64,000 bases of DNA from Vicia villosa. Lineage: Eukaryota > Streptophyta > Magnoliopsida > Fabales > Fabaceae. Both the position numbers and the translations under genes were made by a program. The notes under the pieces were generated by a model. It searched no databases. It was given only the letters and a program-made list of their open reading frames with translations, and was not told the origin of the DNA. Location: NCBI RefSeq assembly GCF_029867415.1, contig NW_026705570.1, positions 186,001-250,000 of the forward strand, written 5' to 3'. Positions 57,039-64,000 of this stretch are shown here, in pieces; the stretch's first letter is position 1, and every line of letters starts with the position of its first letter.

Positions 57039-58636
57039 CTATTTCTACTTCCTCATTTTCATTTTCACTTGCACTTGCACTTATATTATTAACTTGTTCA
57101 ATGAATGAACAACCAACTTGTATTATCAAATTTACTTTCTTATTTTTGTTAAATAAATTTATCTAAAATATCTTTTTGTGATTCAATCAAAACTTTAATT
57201 TTTTTATAGAGTCAAATAATCTGATTTATATTTTTAAGTTAACATTTGTAATTTTCAAAATAAAAACAACTCAAATTAACAATTAAACAAACTAGACTAT
57301 ATATCTATAATTTACTAAATGAATTGTTAAAATAAAAATAAAATAAACAAAAAATAGTCAAATTAACACATTAAATTAAATTTAGAGGTAAAAGAATAGA
57401 AAAACCAAGAGTAAAAATAGAATAACCACGATAAAAATAGAGAGAGAATTCATATATTAAAGAAGAAAATTTAAAAATCTTGTAGAGCAGCGGAAGGATA
57501 GAGAACCACCGAAGAACGGCGAACCACTAGAGTTTACAAATTCAAATGAAAAAAATTACAAAGGAACAAAGAAATAGATGCACTAAAATTAGATGGTTTA
57601 GTGATTGTTAGATGTTTCTTTTTTTAATCAAATATGAATGTTAGAGGCTTTTCAATGGATGCACTAAAGTCTGAATGTTAAAAGTTTTTTAATGGATGCA
57701 CTAAAGCTTGACAGAGCTAATAATTCTATTTGATGACAAAGTTAAAGTTAGAGTGTTAGAAAATGTATATAACTTTTTGGAAGTGTTAAAGAATGTTAAC
57801 TTTTGGAACCCTTGACATAATTCACTCAACCTCTATTAGCATTTATTTCTGTGATACCATATCACACATGATTATTGATGTATAATTTTCAAAATCCTCT
57901 TAACGTGATATATGTCAATAAAATATAACATGTTTTAAAAAAATTTAATCCATTTTTTCAATGGATAGAAAGCAATACATATGAGAAAACAATGTAACTG
58001 GGCATATTGGACATGAAAAACGTGAGAGTTTGAACTTACTTTAGTATTTACCTACTTGGTTGGTGGAAACATAATGGTGAATGATTTAATTTGAATATCA
58101 TAAAATTAAAATAAGTGGTACCATGTTCCTAGATCATGTGACTCAATTGAAGTGAGAACTATTTGGTTTTGTTTGAAAAATGGAGAGGTAACCCTACTGT
58201 AATATCTTTGGTGAAAAAATAATAAGTGAGGACTATTGAATCATTTTTGGTGAAAATTTATCTTGATTTTCTCTATTTCCTATACATGTGTATTTAACTT
58301 GGGACTGATGAATATTTTTACTTTAACCTGAGAGAAAAAGTTGTATATCTTGACTACTTCTAGGATTGATACCAAAACTTTAAATTAAAAATATTAATTA
58401 ATTATTTATAGTTTGAGCTTTGGTTTTTTCCACCTTACATGATCACATAATCATTGAATATTTTTTTCTTTAAAATGATTACTGATCTTCCAAACTTATT
58501 ATTACATATTTTTAATTTTATAATTATTATAAATTAGAAATAGGAAATATTAAAATAAATTTTGTAACTTATAAAAAATATATAACAAGAAATGTTACTA
58601 ATAAAAAACTCTTCATATAAATATATTAGTATTAAG
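57039..58636. other. AT-rich spacer without genes
   Basis: 1.6 kb, no credible ORF. A roughly 40-bp direct repeat containing AATGGATGCACTAAAG occurs near 57653 and 57692. Nothing else recognised. Confidence 0.5.
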
Positions 58637-59030
58637 ATACTCCGAAATTTTTAGTTCAGCCGAGATATCTCTTTCAGTTTAGTCGAGATGGTGATATTGG
58701 AGGTGCAGGAATGTCCTTAATCAACAAGGAGCCGAGTTGTTGCCCGTGTGCCACAGTCGTGCAGAATTACAGAGTAGAACACCTAGCTCGGTCCTTGGTA
58801 CATGTCGGATAGCTGAGTTGGTAGCTCAACGTAATAGTTAAGAATCAGTCCTAGAGTCGTAAGAAGGTCACAAAAGTGATGGTCGAACCGTTAAAGAACA
58901 TGACTGGTGGCAATTATGGCGACATCAGATGTTATCTCAAGCATTTAAGCATGTGTAGACGAAGGGGAGGCTCATTATGACCAAAGGATTGAAACACATG
59001 CTGTAAGAAGGACACCAAAGCAAATGGAAA
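58637..59030. other. GC-richer unclassified block
   Basis: About 390 bp with clearly higher GC than both neighbours and repeated AGCTCGG/GCTGAGTTGG-like phrases. Composition suggests a piece of LTR from an unidentified element, but no ends, primer site or coding were seen. Confidence 0.35.
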
Positions 59031-59165
59031 GGTGTTTCAAAAATGGAGGACAAAATACCATGATAACAAGCATGTAACAAACATATTTTCATACAATTTT
59101 GAACTCCTAACTAGCATCAGGGAGGTTAACCAAAAGATGTTTAGTATAAAATCAATTATCACTAT

Positions 59166-59288
<123 letters not shown>

Positions 59289-60074
59289 ATCATAAGTATG
59301 TGTTTATTTGATTCCCTACTTTATTTTATTGATGTTTATTTTATATGATTATTTATTAATTGTGTCACATTGACCACGTATTTAATGCAAAATTAAGTTA
59401 CTCTACACAATTTATTACATAAATAATTTAAATTAAGACCAAAATTTAATAAAAAATACTTTATATTTTGACGCGGGTGCACATTAAAAAAACAGACAAA
59501 CGGCCACGAGAGTGCCCGTTTGGACGTTAGTTTTCATGATATTGGTGAGTTGGAGTGATTCATCTTATTATGTGTTGAATATGATTCTTAGACTGATGAA
59601 AATATGAAAGGAAAGAGTTGATCGAGCGTAAAAAGTGAGGCAATTAATATTGTAAGTCCTAAATCAAGTAACAAAGAGTTGTTGTATTGTAGTAGCAAAC
59701 ATAATTACGCTTAGCCAAATAAAGGCTACATCCATTGTCTTGTGATTTATCATATATTTTCTCTCCTTTTACTATTTGTTGTTCTAACATATAACAATTA
59801 ATCTAGTTTAGAATTCGAAGTGACGAGGTTTAACAAAAACAAACAATTTTACATTATGGCAAAGAAAAATTTAGGACTTATTGGTTCAACATAGTTTACC
59901 GAAGGCGGTGAGTGAGATGGAACCACATAGAAGAAACCAATTATATATAGATGAAAAAAACTCACATGATTGATACGTTTATGTGTATAAGACAAGGTGA
60001 TTTATCATATTTTGAATTTGAAGACTTCAAATGAGGTTTGTAATAAATTAGAGACTTGGTATATCTCTAAATTG
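59289..60074. other. AT-rich spacer with a short hairpin
   Basis: No credible ORF. AAACGGCCAC/GTGCCCGTTT (59498-59507 with 59512-59521) forms a short GC-rich hairpin with one mismatch in an otherwise AT-rich stretch. Nothing else recognised. Confidence 0.5.
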
Positions 60075-60079
60075 CTAAC

Positions 60080-62463
60080 TGTAACACCCATCTAAAACCC
60101 CGTGGAATATCAAATAAAATTCAGAGTAAAACATAAAAAGGGTATTACAACTTCAAAATATTTAAAACATTAAGCCATGTCATTCCTTATGAGGAACTTC
60201 AAAACACATTATTCAGTAATCATGTTAACACAGCGGAAAATACTTCAAAACTGAATAACATAAAACATCGGTATTCAACATCAAGAATTTACTGATTTAA
60301 AACCAACAAAACATCATTCTAACATATGAAATAATTTGTTAGACAATACTAAAATAAACGTTCCCCAGTGTTACAAGACCAGAGTATGACACCGACACAA
60401 CCGACTAAACGAAGTAACTCTACGAGTTATCCTCACCAAGCACAAACCGCTACTCCTTAATCTGAAAAATGTCAACAGCAAGGGTGAGACATATCACAAT
60501 TAAACTATATTATAAGTTCATAACGACAATATATCATAAGCAGATTATTCACCCAACTGCAACATATTTAGATTTTTAGATTATCCATCAATAGTTACGA
60601 AAAATACAACTGATTACATCACCACGACATAACACTGGAAATCTTCCAATCATGTTATAACAACACAAATATAAATGCAATGACTTTATGCATACAATTA
60701 TTATTCACCCGATCATCACATGTATTTCAGATACACAACAGTTAATCAAACACACAACCATTCATATCAAACACATACGAATTATAACATTGGATAACTT
60801 CCATTCATGTTATAATTATGCACACAACCTAATGCAATGCAACTAATGCATGTGGTACCAATCATGGGACGAACCCATATCACCGATCCACCATCGTCAA
60901 GGATACGGCGACACCCACTCACTAATTCCACATAATGGGAATTAGCTACCACCGATCAACCATCGTCAAGGATCAGCCGCATAATGATTATGAAATGCAT
61001 GCATCAACCACAACATACTCATCATCAACATCCACCAACGGTTCATAATCATCCATCCACAACACACCAAGCATACTCATATCACAACCATTTGATATAC
61101 ACAACAACATAATACATTTAACACAGAAATATATTATCACCACAACAATCACTTAGCCTTTATCAATCACAAATGACATATTGCATACAAGACAATCAAT
61201 GTCATCCTCAACAACCACCAAAAACAACATCTACATTTGATAAACTTAAGCCTCATGTATACATACAATTACCAAAAACATATGCAATTAAGAATTATCT
61301 ATGCGGTTCTGATATTTACGCACATCACCATACTTCAACATATTGAATTATCCACCACTTGTACAATATGCATTTATCACGTAATAATCACAACAATGCA
61401 TAGAATTTATCATTCATCAATTCCATGTATCACAATCAGCACATAGTACACAACACCAATACATATTGTTCTTAAATAACATTAATCCATGACATACAAA
61501 TATACAATTACATGTCATTTTCACAACCACATAATAATTAAATCATCTAGTGCTAATCAATTTATTTTCATCAAAAAGAGAATTTCGTTAGCTTCGTAAC
61601 GCTTCAAACGGCACCCAAAACAGACTTACGGATCAACAGTTATGAATTTTTAAAGTTTTGAAAAAAACTACCAACACAATGATGTAACGGGTTACATCAT
61701 TCATGTAACCGGTTACATCAGTTCCAGTAGTGAAAATACCCCATTTTTCTTCGATGTAACCGGTTACCTCAACCATATAACCGGTTACATCACCCAAAAT
61801 TCCCAAAGAGTTGCGTTTTTCATCATTTTTCACATAGGTAACCGGTTACATCACTGAAGAAGTGTCAAAATTTGTATTTTTCTTCTGCTACGGGATTCTA
61901 CCTTCAAACCCCCAAAAACCCATCTTTTACACACTAGAAAATCATTATAAGTCCTAATTCTTCAAGTTCAATACCAGCATTATGTAATTATTCAAATACA
62001 CACATCAATTCTAACACACATCCAATTTGCCCTATAGGTTCCAAAACCCCAAAAATTCCCAAAATCTAACACACATCCAATTGAGATACAAAACCTACAT
62101 AATCAATCCTATCATCATTAAACTGATAATATAGGCTAAATGGATTAGTCACCCCTTACCTTAGCCAAGAACCTTGAATTCTTCTCTTCCTCCTCTTCTC
62201 CCTTTTCACGTTCCTTCTCTTTTCCTCTTTTGATTCTCTTTTTTCCTTATTTTCACAATTTCTCTATTTTATAAAAAAATAGGATAATTAGTTAGTAAGG
62301 CCTCTCCATTGGCACCTTCCCTTTTACTAACTACGTCATGGCCCAATAACAATAATTCCCATAATTCTTCCAAAATCCAATTTTAATTACTAAATAATCA
62401 AATAATTTCCAAATAATTAATTTAACTTAATTAAATTAATTTATGAAATTAAGGGGTGTTAGA
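60080..62463 (-). repeat. 3' LTR of element F
   Basis: 2,384 bp, starting TGTAACACCC in plus-strand reading and ending GGGTGTTAGA, where A has GTTACA; the last bases have probably mutated. It contains the same TTACGGATCAA module as A (61604-61663), followed by five copies of a GTAACCGGTTAC palindrome (61681-61852). Confidence 0.82.
61681..61852. repeat. Cluster of five GATGTAACCGGTTACATC palindromes
   Basis: Copies at 61681-61698, 61702-61719, 61753-61770, 61774-61791 and 61835-61852. The 18-mer consensus is a perfect palindrome; individual copies differ from it at one to three bases. They lie about 20 bp past the module shared with A, exactly where A has its CCGCT-N-AGCGG cluster. Confidence 0.92.
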
Positions 62464-62610
62464 ACTCTCCCCCACTAAAAGAGTTTTTGTCCTCGAAAAC
62501 ATACTTAAAGTGAAAAGTTCCCTTCATCTGACTCTCCAGTTCCCAGGTAACATTTCCCTAGTCGATCCTCAAAATTCATTTGACATAACCAATAGAAAGT
62601 ACATCTCACA
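62459..62610 (-). pseudogene. C-terminal end of Tekay Pol (after chromodomain)
   Basis: The minus strand encodes the typical chromovirus ending: a W-E-L-E-like segment, then F-E-D-K-N-S-F-S-G-G-E and a stop (62461-62459) that overlaps the LTR start. Just upstream (about 62560) the frame must shift to stay similar to chromodomain sequences, so it is degenerate. No integrase was recognised further right. Confidence 0.7.
62464..62473 (-). other. Polypurine tract of element F
   Basis: The minus strand reads GGGGGAGAGT directly before the 3' LTR, inside the last codons of pol, as usual in Tekay elements. Confidence 0.8.
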
Positions 62611-64000
62611 CATTCAATCTCAGCTCTTACGTCGCATTCGACCACCTCTAAGGTGTACCACTCGCTATACCTCCAAAAGGTTAACGACAAAAGAACATTA
62701 AGGTACATCCCATACAATACGCTCAATAACTGGATAATATAATTACAGAACCATGGTATGACCACACCTGATCAACACTGCAGTAATGTATTCCATCTGT
62801 CGAACGTACCATTCTTAAACATACTTTTTCATTTGAACGATGAAATAATACTTACACTTTTCACCAACTGCTCCTTTCAAGAAAACTCAATAATCGTATT
62901 CTTCATACTATTGAATTTCAACTATCTGATTCCTCTCAAGTCACACCAGTAATTATCTAACACGTTACACTCCGCTTTTGCTGCACTATTCTGATTACTC
63001 ATTACGACCATCATTACCAATTATATTTTTGAGTTATACCCAACTTTGGCCCTCTTTACTCGTTCGTTCAAGAATCATTCTTTATCATACATGGTACTAA
63101 TCTACCACTTAGCAATACTTACTTGCACTCATAAATAAATCCCTGATTTACTTACTCTATTTAAACATTCTAACCATTAGAACGAGTACACACAATAATT
63201 ATAATCACACTCATCAGCCTTAATACACCATTTCTTACAAAATAGCTCAAATTGAGTTCCGCTCTTCTCTAAGAATTAAATCAACCTCATCCTTCTTAGA
63301 GTATAATCCCTTATTATATATGGAATTTACAACAACATCTTACAACAACACAAAATTATTATAGCATCATATGGTATCAACTCATCGTCTTAACTTCGCC
63401 GAATACATACTCGTTAACTACGTACAGCCACAATAACATATTCATCATCTCGGCAATTATTCAAAAGGGTTTTGATTCTCCGACACAACATCCTTACACC
63501 TACTAGATCCTAATCCAACATATAGATCAATACATGTTCTCTACGTAGGCTTCCAACATATTAACTCCTCACTGCCCACGAGTAGTACTCATAACACTAC
63601 TCCACATCACACTTTCGCTGCGCGACTCTGATTACCCGTCTTAAGTCATTGTCCATTATATTGCACTCTTTCATATTCACTTCTTCATAAGTTCACAGAA
63701 CATGGTGAGTGATTATTTTCACGGTTTAATATCCATCACAACTTATACCATTAAGGTAACAAAACAAGTTCATCCTATTTATATGATTCCATCTACTACC
63801 AACAAGAGATTTAGGGTGATCAAGTCCTAAATTTGTCAATAGATAGTTGACAACCATATTTAAGCATAAACCGTCGTCACTACATAATAGAGTCCCTTTC
63901 CGAGTTTGCACCCAAACTCATTAACATCGTCATAGTCCAATAGTTCACTCTGAGTCTTTACAACTCGCACACTTCCCTCTCATTGGATCTTGTCAGTGAG
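62611..64000. other. Right end of window, unrecognised
   Basis: Integrase and RNase H of F are expected here but I could not find their motifs on either strand. Two stretches resemble each other (around 62968-63035 and 63598-63660, both with CGCT followed by CTGATTAC), suggesting an old internal duplication or rearrangement. Small ORFs are not credible. Confidence 0.4.

Larger units (their letters stand above)
60080..64000 (-). mobile_element. Element F: minus-strand Tekay chromovirus, partial
   Basis: 3' LTR 60080-62463, polypurine tract 62473-62464 and the last codons of pol are visible; the rest runs off the right edge. The left flank CTAAC (60075-60079) is the expected target copy. The LTR shares its ends and an internal module with element A but differs in most of its sequence, so F belongs to another Tekay family. 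Confidence 0.8.

Overview
This is plant nuclear DNA made almost entirely of nested LTR retrotransposons. I recognise no host gene, functional RNA gene, CRISPR array or bacterial feature. A 22-kb Ogre element with a spliced Gag-Pro-Pol and an extra 5' ORF, other Tat-lineage elements, and long-LTR Tekay chromoviruses together suggest a large-genome legume, most likely tribe Fabeae (pea, vetch, lentil, grass pea). The organism is inferred from element content only.

Layout. (1) 1-4485: element A, a minus-strand Tekay chromovirus. Its gag-pol is open from 2037 off the left edge, and its complete 2.33-kb 5' LTR is 2158-4485. (2) 4486-4696: a 211-bp piece of an Athila-like reverse transcriptase, squeezed between two insertions. 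(3) 4697-13552 and 48630-52951: element B, a pol-less Tat/Ogre-type derivative in the order LTR, internal 1, LTR, internal 2, with the middle LTR shared. (4) 13553-48624: element C, a Tat-lineage element inserted in B's shared LTR with a perfect 5-bp target duplication (GAAGG). Its gag, pro, RT, two RNase H domains and integrase are all recognisable, but six in-frame stops and a lost integrase aspartate break it. Two antisense reading frames lie between its pol and its 3' LTR. (5) 19097-41123: element D, a 22,027-bp Ogre inserted early in C's pol with target duplication CTAAC and two 4,610-bp LTRs. (6) 52952-55672: the end of an unclassified LTR, then a degenerate plus-strand Tekay pol. (7) 55673-60079: AT-rich spacer with a Mutator-type MITE that carries a LINE tail, and a long (AT)n/(AG)n microsatellite. 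(8) 60080-64000: element F, a second minus-strand Tekay copy, with its 3' LTR complete and the rest running off the window.

Order of events read from the nesting: Athila-like copy, then A and B, then C into B, then D into C. The LTR pairs of C (about 4 differences in 964 bp by eye) and D (about 17 in 4,610 bp by eye) are very similar, so both insertions are recent. C's coding region is much more damaged than its LTRs, so it was probably already defective and moved in trans.

The most interesting signals are RNA- or DNA-structure signals rather than genes. In Ogre D, hairpins in the LTR and just after pol keep complementary stems while the stem sequence changes. In the Tekay LTRs of A and F, clusters of palindromes sit at the same place but have unrelated sequence. 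In C there is an antisense gene pair and a doubled Cys/His module between nucleocapsid and protease. Elements B and D carry unrelated 3' tandem arrays with the same 47-bp period.
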